Source of the DNA: Saprospiraceae bacterium
Lineage (GTDB): Bacteria > Bacteroidota > Bacteroidia > Chitinophagales > Saprospiraceae
DNA: 64,000 nt
Reading direction: 5' to 3'
Assembly (NCBI GenBank): GCA_025055285.1
Contig: JANWXM010000020.1
Coordinates: 1-64,000 of the forward strand
Position 1 is the first letter of the stretch; every line of letters starts with the position of its first letter. Of this stretch, positions 46,509 to 54,344 are shown piece by piece. The position numbers and the translations under genes were made by a program. The notes under the pieces are model-generated. The model was given only the letters and a program-made list of their open reading frames with translations, was not told where the DNA came from and did not search any database.

Positions 46509-47138
46509 ATGGAAAACTACCGCCATTTACTCCGAGACTTCGAAGAGCCGTTGTTCGCCGAAATGAAAGAAAAAGGCCGAATAGTGGAAGTCGAAGCAGG
46601 CCAAACGCTGTTGAAGAGTGGTCAACCGATCCGCAATACAATTATAGTGCTGGAAGGGCTTATAAAGCTCTTCCGGGAAAGCGATGAAGACGGCAGCGAA
46701 TTTTTTATGTACCACCTTCATCCCGGCGACGGCTGTGCGCTATCGATGATCTGCGACAAAGCCTTTCGCGTCAGCTCGGTCACCGCACGAGCGGTAACGG
46801 ATGCCAAACTTTTAGTCATCCCCCTAGAACACACCGAAAACTGGATGCGCCACTATCGCACGTGGTATCACTTCGTCGTGGGTACATATCGCCGGCGCTA
46901 TGAAGAACTTCTGGAAACGATTGACCACATCGCTTTTCAAAACATGGATGTGCGTTTAGAGTTTTACCTCCGCCGCCACAGCCAGGCGTTAGGAACTAAA
47001 ATACTAGAGATTACTAACACTCAGATTGCTCAAGAGCTCAATTCCTCGCGCGAGGTCATATCGCGCTTAATGAAAAAACTCTCCGAGGCAGGGAAGATTC
47101 GCCTCCTTAAAAACGGCGTAGAACTGTTAAAGATTTAA
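46509..47138 (+). CDS. Crp/Fnr-family transcriptional regulator
   Basis: 209 residues. A cyclic-nucleotide-binding-type beta-roll covers residues about 15-125 (ETL-type segment AGQTLLKSGQPIRNTIIVLEG, then LHPGDGCAL), and a winged helix 145-205 with ITNTQIAQELNSSREVISRLMKKL, whose ARG-like recognition helix carries SREVISR. The Arg of the cAMP pocket (RTAL in E. coli Crp) is not evident, and the N-terminal Fnr cysteine cluster is absent, so the signal is unknown; a Cys at LHPGDGCALSMICDKAF is near the pocket, and could sense redox. It lies inside the operon flanked by two Crp-type sites and is the obvious regulator for them. Confidence 0.93.
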   Translation: MENYRHLLRDFEEPLFAEMKEKGRIVEVEAGQTLLKSGQPIRNTIIVLEGLIKLFRESDEDGSEFFMYHLHPGDGCALSMICDKAFRVSSVTARAVTDAKLLVIPLEHTENWMRHYRTWYHFVVGTYRRRYEELLETIDHIAFQNMDVRLEFYLRRHSQALGTKILEITNTQIAQELNSSREVISRLMKKLSEAGKIRLLKNGVELLKI

Positions 47139-47503
47139 CCTAAAATTGTCGTAACCCAACGCAAGTTACCTCTTTCGCAGCGCACAGTGCCTGTCGAAAT
47201 GTATATTGTGCGTTACTGCGATGCAAAAGAGCACACCAGAGTGCGGCCTTCGGTAGTTTTTCGAAACAAGCCCGACAGCCGAGAGTGTAGGGCTTTTGTA
47301 CTGCTTTTCGACCTACCAAGATTTTGGAAAAAGCGGCATTTACATTACTTCAATCAAAAAGCCAACCCTGTGCCATGTTAGAGCCCCGAAGAGGTGGCCC
47401 GAGAAACTAACCCTTAGCTGCGAGAAGGTCAGTGCACCACCTGTGGCAGGCTATCCTTTGCTATTTGAGCACGAAAATCTTGAGTTTATTTTTCAAATTA
47501 ACC
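47139..47503 (+). other. Intergenic region after crp
   Basis: Holds the crp terminator (47268-47297). No gene is supported in the rest. Confidence 0.3.
47268..47297 (+). terminator. Putative terminator after crp
   Basis: AAGCCC (47268-47273) and GGGCTT (47290-47295) with a 16-nt loop and following TT. It is about 130 bp after the crp stop codon. Confidence 0.4.
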
Positions 47504-47517
47504 GTGATAAAAATCAC
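47504..47517 (+). promoter_or_regulatory. Crp/Fnr-type operator upstream of the carbonic anhydrase gene
   Basis: GTGAT-N4-ATCAC, a perfect palindrome and match to GTGA-N6-TCAC. The centre (47510.5) is 30.5 bp upstream of the -7 element, the same distance as in the cytochrome promoter. Confidence 0.72.
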
Positions 47518-47540
47518 TCTCAACACAGAGACCCTTTCTT

Positions 47541-47548
47541 CAATTTTG
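47541..47548 (+). promoter_or_regulatory. -7 promoter element of the carbonic anhydrase operon
   Basis: CAATTTTG differs from TAnnTTTG only in the first base. The predicted start is near 47554, about 14 nt before the ATG. A weak -7 with an upstream Crp/Fnr site suits activator-dependent expression. Confidence 0.5.
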
Positions 47549-47567
47549 CCTTAAAAGATAGGTTACT

Positions 47568-48293
47568 ATGTTTCGTCGGAGAGCGCCCTTGTTTTTATTT
47601 GTTGTCGTAATTTTAATTGATTCAGTCCAATGCCGCTTCTCCCGCCCGGTAGAGAAGCGCCCATCCACACCTGAAGCTGCACTGGCCGCCCTCTTAGAGG
47701 GCAATCAGCGTTTTTTAGCTGGCGCTCTTCGGCATCCGCATCAGACCCAACGGCGCGTACGTGAGGTGGAAAATGCCCAGCATCCCTTTGCCGTGGTGGT
47801 TTCGTGTTCCGATAGTCGTGTGCCGCCCGAAATTATTTTCGATGAGGGAGTAGGTGACCTATTTGTTATTCGCACAGCGGGTAATTTGCTCGGAAATCTA
47901 GAGTTAGGTAGCATCGAATATGCTGTAGAACATTTAGGCTGTCCTTTGGTGGTTGTGCTAGGGCACACGGAGTGTGGAGCCATTAAGGCCTTTCTATCTG
48001 GTGGAGAGTGCCACGGTCATATCCGCGACATCATAGAGGCCCTTCGTCAAGAAAAAGAAGAGCAACAAATTTTACAGAGAGAAGGCAAAAACCTCAACAC
48101 GTGCATCGAAGGAAATGTCATTCATGGCGTCACTCAAATTCGCCAGCAGCCTGTTATCATGGAGAAAATGAAGCGTAAAGAAGTTAATGTCGTACCTATG
48201 ATTTACGATGTCCACACGGGAAAAGTCTCTGTAATTAATGAAACAGCTTGGCTTGAAGCACACGCCTTCCTTCCCATTGGAGATAAAAAATAA
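47568..48293 (+). CDS. Exported beta-class carbonic anhydrase
   Basis: 241 residues. The zinc site is complete: Cys and Asp of CSDSRVPPE, and His/Cys of LGHTECGAIKA. The family opening (LLEGNQRFLAG) and HPFAVVVSCSDSR follow at normal positions. A signal peptide precedes (RRRAPLFLFVVVILIDSVQC), so it works in the periplasm, unlike the standard cytoplasmic type. It hydrates CO2 to bicarbonate and a proton. In this module it may buffer the periplasm, where thiosulfate oxidation and sulfate hydrolysis change pH, or supply bicarbonate; that is inference. Followed 62 bp later by the DsrE-like gene. Confidence 0.93.
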   Translation: MFRRRAPLFLFVVVILIDSVQCRFSRPVEKRPSTPEAALAALLEGNQRFLAGALRHPHQTQRRVREVENAQHPFAVVVSCSDSRVPPEIIFDEGVGDLFVIRTAGNLLGNLELGSIEYAVEHLGCPLVVVLGHTECGAIKAFLSGGECHGHIRDIIEALRQEKEEQQILQREGKNLNTCIEGNVIHGVTQIRQQPVIMEKMKRKEVNVVPMIYDVHTGKVSVINETAWLEAHAFLPIGDKK

Positions 48294-48355
48294 ACCCGAG
48301 GAGAAAAGACCAGACTAAGATCACAAATTAAAGATAATGCAAACGATACATAAAA

Positions 48356-48817
48356 ATGAAGAAAATGAGACCTTTGGCTCCCTACATTATCGGTGCCCTC
48401 ATGGTGGGGGTGGCACTAAGTCTCTTTTCCTTTTCCAGTCGTTTTACAAAAGAAGAAGGAGAGAAAAAGAAAATCCACCGCGTAGTTTTCCATGTTACGA
48501 CCCCAGATACTGCAGCTTATCGGGCTTTAATGCGCCAGTTAAACAATGTGCTAGACAAATGGCCTGATGCTCGTATCGAAGTGGTAGCGCACAACAAGGG
48601 TATTCAGTTGTTGCAGAAGAGCAAAACCAACGTCTCGGCCGAACTGGGTGCGCTCAAGAAGAGGGGAGTAAACCTGTACGCCTGCGAATTTACCCTTCAA
48701 CAGCAGGCAATAAGCAAAGAAGATATCGTGCCAGAATCGGGATACGTAGAGCGCGGTATCATTCACATTATCGAACGTCAAGAGGCGGGCTGGGCCTACA
48801 TTAAGGCGGGATTTTGA
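48356..48817 (+). CDS. DsrE/DsrF-like sulfur-relay protein, membrane-anchored or exported
   Basis: 153 residues. An N-terminal hydrophobic segment (residues 7-27, LAPYIIGALMVGVALSLFSF) makes it an exported or anchored protein. The rest follows the DsrE/F fold: RVVFHVTTPDTAAYRALMRQLNNVL, IEVVAHNKGIQLL, LKKRGVNLYACEFTLQ (Cys at the position of the reactive cysteine in DsrE-like proteins), and GYVERGIIHIIERQEAGWAYIKAG at the end. DsrE-type proteins carry sulfane sulfur as a persulfide. In this module it could take sulfur from the cytochrome or SoxB-like enzyme. Confidence 0.85.
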   Translation: MKKMRPLAPYIIGALMVGVALSLFSFSSRFTKEEGEKKKIHRVVFHVTTPDTAAYRALMRQLNNVLDKWPDARIEVVAHNKGIQLLQKSKTNVSAELGALKKRGVNLYACEFTLQQQAISKEDIVPESGYVERGIIHIIERQEAGWAYIKAGF

Positions 48818-48832
48818 GTTATCCCTTGCGAA

Positions 48833-48865
48833 GGCCTCGCTTAACCGCACCGCTGTTGCGAGGCC
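48833..48865 (+). terminator. Putative terminator after the DsrE-like gene
   Basis: GGCCTCGC (48833-48840) pairs with GCGAGGCC (48858-48865), 15 bp after the stop codon; 17-nt loop, no U-run. It separates the DsrE-like gene from the porin gene. Confidence 0.45.
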
Positions 48866-48970
48866 CATTACCGTAGACTAACGGATAAGCTGCATGTGCT
48901 GGTTTAGCCGTCTTGCGGTTGATACAAGCAGGCGGTGACAAATTGTTTTTTTTTTTTACCCAACGAGATT

Positions 48971-50386
48971 ATGCGGTATTCTGTATATTCTGTAGTAGCA
49001 TATTTTTTTCTTTTTTTAGCGGCTCGGGCAGAGGCCTTGAGGATGCCAACGGACACAGCGAGCCCCCAGGGGCAACAGCCCAAAGTTGAGCATATCCTCC
49101 AGGCCTTTGAGAAAGGTCAGCACGGTGGGCAGTTTCGGACGTTTATCATGCTGACGGACAACGGTGGCTTGCTCTCGGATTATTATGCATGGGCCGCTGG
49201 AGGATGGCTGCATTTTCAAACTGCCTGCTGGCGCGGCTTCAGTATGGGCATAGGTGGAGCATTTAACTTCAACCTACTGTCAACGGACTTGAGCGCACGC
49301 GACTCAGCAACAGGAGCTATTAACCGCTATGAAATAGGCTTGTTTGATGTGGAAAATCCGCGAAATCGCCGCGACTTAGACCGACTGGAGGAGTTGTGGA
49401 TCCGTTACGAACGGCAAGGGCTGAGCCTAACGGTGGGCCAACAACTCCTTCAAACTCCTTTTATCAATCACCAAGATGGACGGATGCGCCCAACAGCAGA
49501 GTCGGGTGCCTGGCTAGAGTGGCAGAAAGGGCGTAATTTGAAGGTAGAAGGTGGCTGGCTATGGCGCATTTCGCCGCGCAGCACTGTGCGTTGGTATACT
49601 GTAGGAGAGTCCATAGGCCTGTATCCTCGCGGTATTAATCCTGATGGGTCGGCTAGCGGCTACTCAGGCAATTTAAAGAGCAAGGGAGTTGGCTTGATCG
49701 GCATCACCCTCAAGCCCTATCCTCATTTGGCAGTACAGTTGTGGAATCAATACGTGGAACAGATTTTCAATACAGTTTTTTTGCGAGCCGATTATCAACG
49801 TCCTCTTCCGCGCGGACACCGTTGGATAGGAGGCCTAATGTTTCTTCGCCAAGACGCCCTTGCCCATGGAGGCCATGCGGAACCCTCGAAAACGTATTTC
49901 CCTGCGCGAGGCCGGTCTTTTGCGTTTAGCGCCCAGGCTGGCTGGCAACGCGGCTCCTGGCAAGCGAAGATTGCTTACACACGCGTGACCGCTCACGGGC
50001 GTTTTTTGTCGCCGCGCGAGTGGGGCCGTGAGCCCTTCTACACCTTTCTTCCCCGAGAGCGCATCGAGGGTAGCGGCGGCTCACACTCCATCACAGGCCG
50101 GCTCATATGGGCTCCTGAAAACAACCGCTGGGTAATAGAGGCTGCTTACGGTCATTTCTACCTCCCCGACGTGCACAACACGGTGCTCAACAAGTATGGA
50201 TTTCCAGCCTTTCAACAGTTCAATTTAGATATCCGTTATACCTTCAAAGGCCTTCTGGAGGGCTTGCGCGGGCAGATCCTGTACGTCTGGAAAGGGCGTC
50301 TGGGCGAATTTTACGGCAATTATCGCTACATCATCAATAAGGTAGATATGTCGCACGTTAGCCTAGTGCTTAATTATTCTTTCTGA
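48971..50386 (+). CDS. OprD-like outer-membrane porin
   Basis: 471 residues from ATG 48971, chosen because a signal peptide starts there (MRYSVYSVVAYFFLFLAARAEA). After an N-terminal segment with QGGQFRTFIMLTDN-type residues, many amphipathic strands follow (GLSLTVGQQLLQTPFINHQDGRM, AWLEWQKGRNLKVEGGWLWRI, GHFYLPD), and it ends in VSLVLNYSF with the C-terminal aromatic of a beta-barrel. This is the OprD/porin superfamily. Being next to the sulfur module suggests it admits the anionic substrate. A run of 12 T precedes the start by 15 bp, which may change length and so tune expression. Confidence 0.8.
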   Translation: MRYSVYSVVAYFFLFLAARAEALRMPTDTASPQGQQPKVEHILQAFEKGQHGGQFRTFIMLTDNGGLLSDYYAWAAGGWLHFQTACWRGFSMGIGGAFNFNLLSTDLSARDSATGAINRYEIGLFDVENPRNRRDLDRLEELWIRYERQGLSLTVGQQLLQTPFINHQDGRMRPTAESGAWLEWQKGRNLKVEGGWLWRISPRSTVRWYTVGESIGLYPRGINPDGSASGYSGNLKSKGVGLIGITLKPYPHLAVQLWNQYVEQIFNTVFLRADYQRPLPRGHRWIGGLMFLRQDALAHGGHAEPSKTYFPARGRSFAFSAQAGWQRGSWQAKIAYTRVTAHGRFLSPREWGREPFYTFLPRERIEGSGGSHSITGRLIWAPENNRWVIEAAYGHFYLPDVHNTVLNKYGFPAFQQFNLDIRYTFKGLLEGLRGQILYVWKGRLGEFYGNYRYIINKVDMSHVSLVLNYSF

Positions 50387-50739
50387 AGACCGAATGGACG
50401 AGGCTAATATTGATATTGCCTATGAGCTGATCCCCGTCTTCAGGCAAAAAGTGCGACAATCTACGACTGAGCTGATCGGCTTAGCTAGTGAGCACACCCG
50501 CTTCTTTCAATGAAGAAGTTAGCGTGAGTTTTTTGAAACATTAACCGATGACTTTAGGTGCACACCCTGGCGCTGCATGCTGAACCTCAGACTGTTTCAA
50601 CAGTTCGGTACCCAAGAGAGGCAAAACGACCAAAACCATTGCCTGATGAAGCATTAAGGCGCTGCTCCTATGGTTAAAGTTATGGGTTAAGAAAATGCTT
50701 CTCCCTGCTAAAGCGCTTCACAGGAAAAAGTAGAGGCAT
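50387..50739 (+). other. Intergenic region after the porin gene
   Basis: About 350 bp with no supported gene. It ends with a strong terminator shared with the tRNA cluster. Confidence 0.3.
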
Positions 50740-50771
50740 AAAGGGCCGCACGCGCACGAGCGGCCCTTTTT
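50740..50771. terminator. Bidirectional terminator between porin and tRNA genes
   Basis: AAAGGGCCGC (50740-50749) pairs with GCGGCCCTTT (50760-50769), 10-nt loop, followed by TTA on the plus strand and TATG on the minus strand. It ends the minus-strand tRNA transcript and could end the porin transcript. Confidence 0.75.
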
Positions 50772-50776
50772 AAGGG

Positions 50777-50850
50777 TCGGGACGACTGGATTCGAACCAG
50801 CGGCCACACGCCCCCCAGACGTGTACTCTACCGGGCTGAGCTACGTCCCG
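50777..50850 (-). tRNA. tRNA-Pro(GGG)
   Basis: Minus-strand cloverleaf with acceptor CGGGACG/CGTCCCG, anticodon loop CTGGGGG (anticodon GGG) on CACGT/GCGTG, T-arm GGTTCGAATCC, and discriminator A. CCA is not encoded. Confidence 0.94.
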
Positions 50851-50865
50851 CTTAGCACTTTTTAG

Positions 50866-50940
50866 TGGGTAATACTGGATTCGAACCAGTGACCTCACGC
50901 GTGTGAAGCGTGCGCTCTAAACCAACTGAGCTAATCACCC
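50866..50940 (-). tRNA. tRNA-Val(CAC)
   Basis: Minus-strand cloverleaf with acceptor GGGTGAT/ATTACCC, anticodon loop TTCACAC (anticodon CAC) on CACGC/GCGTG, and T-arm GGTTCGAATCC. It is 15 bp upstream of tRNA-Pro(GGG). Confidence 0.94.
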
Positions 50941-50957
50941 TTTTTTAATTTTTAATG

Positions 50958-51031
50958 TCGGACCAACTGGATTCGAACCAGTGACCTCCACGATGTCAAC
51001 GTGGCGCTCTAACCAACTGAGCTATAGCCCG
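50958..51031 (-). tRNA. tRNA-Val(GAC)
   Basis: Minus-strand cloverleaf, anticodon loop TTGACAT (anticodon GAC) on CCACG/CGTGG. The acceptor stem (CGGGCTA with TGGTCCG) contains two G:U pairs. First gene of a three-tRNA transcript. Confidence 0.93.
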
Positions 51032-51180
51032 CAACCGACATGTGGCGCGCTTTTGCGCCATCGGGGCAGCAAAGGTAAGGTGACTTCAAGCATTCATGCA
51101 AGGGAAAACGCATAAGATTTTTTGTCCTTCGCACAAGAGGGTAAAATACGTATTGTTGCATCGCCAAAGGCGTGGTTGGT

Positions 51181-52425
51181 ATGCAGATGTCTAAGCGCGT
51201 TCGGTTGGACTTTAGCATAGGGACACTCGTTGTGCTCGCTGTGCTAGCTTTAGGGCGCGACTTGATCGCCAACGGACGACCTCTATACTGTCGGATAGGC
51301 GGCGAAAACCTTTTTCCTGGGCTGCGCACAATATGGCGAGACCCTGCCCTACCCTACGGACACTCAGTGTTGGACTCTATCCAGCGGCATTTTTTGTGGC
51401 GTACCTATCCCTATGAAATGGCTGTATTTGCACCAATAGCCTTTTCACCAGGAGAGTTGCCCACTAGTCCGGATACGACGGTGCGACAGGCGCGACCCGG
51501 GACGCGACATCCCATAGGTATTCAACCCTTTTGGCATTGGTTAGGCACGGATGCTCAGGGCTACGACGTGGCAGCAGCTCTCGTAGGAGGGGCGCGAGTG
51601 GCTCTTTTGGCAGGTAGCCTGGCCACGTGTTTGGCGTTTGCTCTAGGCGTGTTGTTAGGAGCGCTAGCGGGCTATTGGGGTGATGATCGGCTGCGGCTAC
51701 GCCGCGGGCCTTTGCTTACTAGTTTGATAGTCTTTCCCTTTGCCCTTTTTCACGCCGACGCAATACAACCCTGGTTACCTGAAAAGAGCAGCGAGTGGGT
51801 TCGCTTGCTGGCCGGAGGCGGCGTAGCAGCAATGGAACTGGGTTTAGCTATTGCATTGGGAAGGTGGCTATGTGGCATCCCTTTTTTAGGGCGTTTGATA
51901 GCACTACCCGTTGATTTGATCGTGATGCGCCTCGCAGAAGCCTTTTTAGCAGTGCCTGGTTTGCTAGCTGTTGTGGCCTTTGCTGCGCTGTTGCGCGAGC
52001 AGACACAAACGCTTTGGGCACTGATTGCGCTCATTGGCCTATTCAGTTGGCCTAGCGTAGCCCTGTATGTGCGCGCTGAAATGCTGCGGGTGCGAGAGAT
52101 GGATTATATCGCGGCTGCCCGAAGCCTCGGGCTTTCGGAAAAGCGCATTTTTCTTCGACATGCCCTTCCCAACGCCCTCCAACCTGCTTACACTGTCTTT
52201 GCTCTAGGAGTAGCCAGCGCCATCTTACTGGAAGCTTCGCTGTCGTTTTTGGGTTATGGCGACCAGCGCTTCTCCGGTGCTACCTGGGGCAGCCTCCTTC
52301 AGAGCGCTCGCACAAGCCCTCATCTGTGGTGGGTGAGTTTACCGCCTGGGCTTGCTATAACGCTTACCGTAATGGCTCTCCATCTCCTTGGAGAGCGATT
52401 GGGCAGGCAACACCGAGAAAAATGA
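51181..52425 (+). CDS. ABC transporter permease, DppC/OppC type (orphan)
   Basis: 415 codons from ATG 51181 (AAAGG 11 bp upstream); ATG 51187 is also possible. The C-terminal half has the EAA loop of binding-protein-dependent permeases (YIAAARSLGLSEKRIFLRHALPNALQP, key residues A-A-x-G-P/N) and LEASLSFLGYG. The family start HPFGTDxxGRDV appears as WLGTDAQGYDVAAALVGGARVALLAG. It is over 100 residues longer than normal OppC proteins because of an extra segment between helix 1 and this motif (about residues 40-115, with RPLYCRIGGENLFPGLR), a pattern seen in other Bacteroidota permeases. No partner permease, ATPase or binding protein adjoins it. Confidence 0.88.
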   Translation: MQMSKRVRLDFSIGTLVVLAVLALGRDLIANGRPLYCRIGGENLFPGLRTIWRDPALPYGHSVLDSIQRHFLWRTYPYEMAVFAPIAFSPGELPTSPDTTVRQARPGTRHPIGIQPFWHWLGTDAQGYDVAAALVGGARVALLAGSLATCLAFALGVLLGALAGYWGDDRLRLRRGPLLTSLIVFPFALFHADAIQPWLPEKSSEWVRLLAGGGVAAMELGLAIALGRWLCGIPFLGRLIALPVDLIVMRLAEAFLAVPGLLAVVAFAALLREQTQTLWALIALIGLFSWPSVALYVRAEMLRVREMDYIAAARSLGLSEKRIFLRHALPNALQPAYTVFALGVASAILLEASLSFLGYGDQRFSGATWGSLLQSARTSPHLWWVSLPPGLAITLTVMALHLLGERLGRQHREK

Positions 52426-52578
52426 ACCTTTGAAAAAAACTCCTGTTTTAAATAAAAAACTGTGCTTGCGCCATTGGCGCGCTAAGTGCCGAGCAATGTA
52501 TTGGCCTTTAAAATTGAACAGAGAGGTCTGTGCATCCAAAATACTGAACGTTCACACTCATTTTCGCATTTCTTTTTG

Positions 52579-54264
52579 ATGCCATTCCTACGCTCTGATT
52601 ACTTTCGTGTTGCGCTGTTAGGTGCCGTATTTTTTATACCTTTCTTAGGAGGAGTTCACTTATTTGACTGGGATGAAATCAACTTTGCTGAGTGCGCACG
52701 CGAGATGCTGCTGACGGGCGATTTTCTCCGTCCGCAGATTGACTTTGAGCCGTTCTACGAAAAGCCGCCGTTATTTATTTGGTTACAAGCGCTCTCGATG
52801 CAAGTGTTTGGCGTCAGTGAGTGGGCTGCGCGCTTGCCTAATGCTGTAGCAGGTATCCTCGTTTTGTTATTATCGTATCACTTAGGCACGAGGATCCACG
52901 ACCGGATATTTGGTTGGCTCTGGGTATTGGCGTGGTTGGGCAGCATCCTGCCTCACCTGTATTTTCGCAGCGGCATCATTGACCCTTGGTTCAACCTATT
53001 CATCTTTCTAGGGCTTTGGGGATTTATCGAATTCCGCTGGCTTTTCTTCAAACGCTTTGAAGGGCGCTCCTTCTGGCAACGCTATCGATATCTGCTCCTA
53101 GGAGGGTGGGCACTGGGTCTAGGCATTTTGACGAAAGGCCCAGTGGCATACCTGATTGCTTCTTTGGTGCTGGTGTTCTATTGGATACGCTCCAGATTAC
53201 GAAATCACAGTTTTTGGCTGCATTTCCTCATCTTTAGCGCAGCAGCGTTCTCAATATCAGTCCTTTGGTTTGGTGTAGAGACGTTGCTTCACGGACCAGC
53301 GTTTATACGCGAATTTGTGGCCTATCAAATCCGTCTGCTTACTACGCCAGACAGCGGGCATGGCGGCTTCTTAGGTTATCACGTTGTGGTGCTCTTGCTA
53401 GGTTGTTTTCCCATCTCAGTTTTTGCCCTTCCGAACCTGTGGGGCGACCATCAACCTCAGGATGAAATCTTAGAATCAACTACGCTGCGGACTTGCCAAC
53501 GCGCCGACCTAACTACGTGGATGCAGCTGCTTTTTTGGGTGGTATTAGTACTCTTTAGCCTAGTGCGCACCAAAATTGTCCACTATTCTTCGCTGGCTTA
53601 CTATCCGCTTACTTATTTAGGGGCGTATACCATCTGGCGAGCTATACATTGGGAGGTACGCCCGATAATAATTCCCATATTCCTCGTCGGGTTAGGCATA
53701 CTCATTGGTGGCGCACAAGTGTTGTTGCCCTTCTTGGGCCAAAACATTCACCTTATTAAGCCTCTCCTGGCGAAAGATCCTTTTGCCTTGGCTCGACTAG
53801 ACGTCGAAGTGTCCTGGCATGCATACCAAGCGCTCCCAGGCGCTATTCTGGTTGTGGGCATCCTGATGGGAGTTTATTGGTGGCAAGTCAAACGGCCATG
53901 GGCATCAGCGCAGGCCGTTTTCTCGGCTGGTGCTCTGTTCATCTCCCTCACCCTTCTGCTTTGCATTCGAAATATTGAGCGATATACACAGGGCAGCACA
54001 ATTGACTTTTATAAAAGCAAAATTGGGAAAGATTGTTTTGTAAAAACAGTTGGCTTTAAAAGCTACGCCCATCTGTTCTATACCCAGAAACCTCCAGTAA
54101 GTGACCCTGCAGTGGATGAATACCCTAACTTAGCTTACGGCAAACCGGGTAAAACCGTATACTTTGTGGCAAAAATGAACCGATTAGAAGACCTGCCAAC
54201 GTTGCCCGACTGCCGAGAGCTGTATCGAAAGGATGGCATGGTTTACTTCGTGCGACAGCCTTAG
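52579..54264 (+). CDS. Glycosyltransferase family 39 / ArnT-like membrane protein
   Basis: 561 residues from ATG 52579, giving MPFLRSDYFRVALLGAVFF; the longer frame adds 31 residues and lacks a ribosome site. Hallmarks are the first-loop DWDEINFAECAREML (catalytic Asp-Glu) and YEKPPLFIWLQAL (KPPL), followed by about ten more hydrophobic helices and a small C-terminal periplasmic domain (EYPNLAYGKPGKTVYFVAKMNR). These enzymes use polyprenyl-phosphate sugars to glycosylate lipid A or proteins on the periplasmic side. The acceptor is unknown; surface glycans or A-LPS are options. Confidence 0.88.
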   Translation: MPFLRSDYFRVALLGAVFFIPFLGGVHLFDWDEINFAECAREMLLTGDFLRPQIDFEPFYEKPPLFIWLQALSMQVFGVSEWAARLPNAVAGILVLLLSYHLGTRIHDRIFGWLWVLAWLGSILPHLYFRSGIIDPWFNLFIFLGLWGFIEFRWLFFKRFEGRSFWQRYRYLLLGGWALGLGILTKGPVAYLIASLVLVFYWIRSRLRNHSFWLHFLIFSAAAFSISVLWFGVETLLHGPAFIREFVAYQIRLLTTPDSGHGGFLGYHVVVLLLGCFPISVFALPNLWGDHQPQDEILESTTLRTCQRADLTTWMQLLFWVVLVLFSLVRTKIVHYSSLAYYPLTYLGAYTIWRAIHWEVRPIIIPIFLVGLGILIGGAQVLLPFLGQNIHLIKPLLAKDPFALARLDVEVSWHAYQALPGAILVVGILMGVYWWQVKRPWASAQAVFSAGALFISLTLLLCIRNIERYTQGSTIDFYKSKIGKDCFVKTVGFKSYAHLFYTQKPPVSDPAVDEYPNLAYGKPGKTVYFVAKMNRLEDLPTLPDCRELYRKDGMVYFVRQP

Positions 54265-54344
54265 TGGCGAATTTTTTCCCGCCAAGCCAGAGGTTTATTG
54301 CTCCTGTGTGTACCTTTCAGGGATGGTAGAAAATACTTTCAAAC

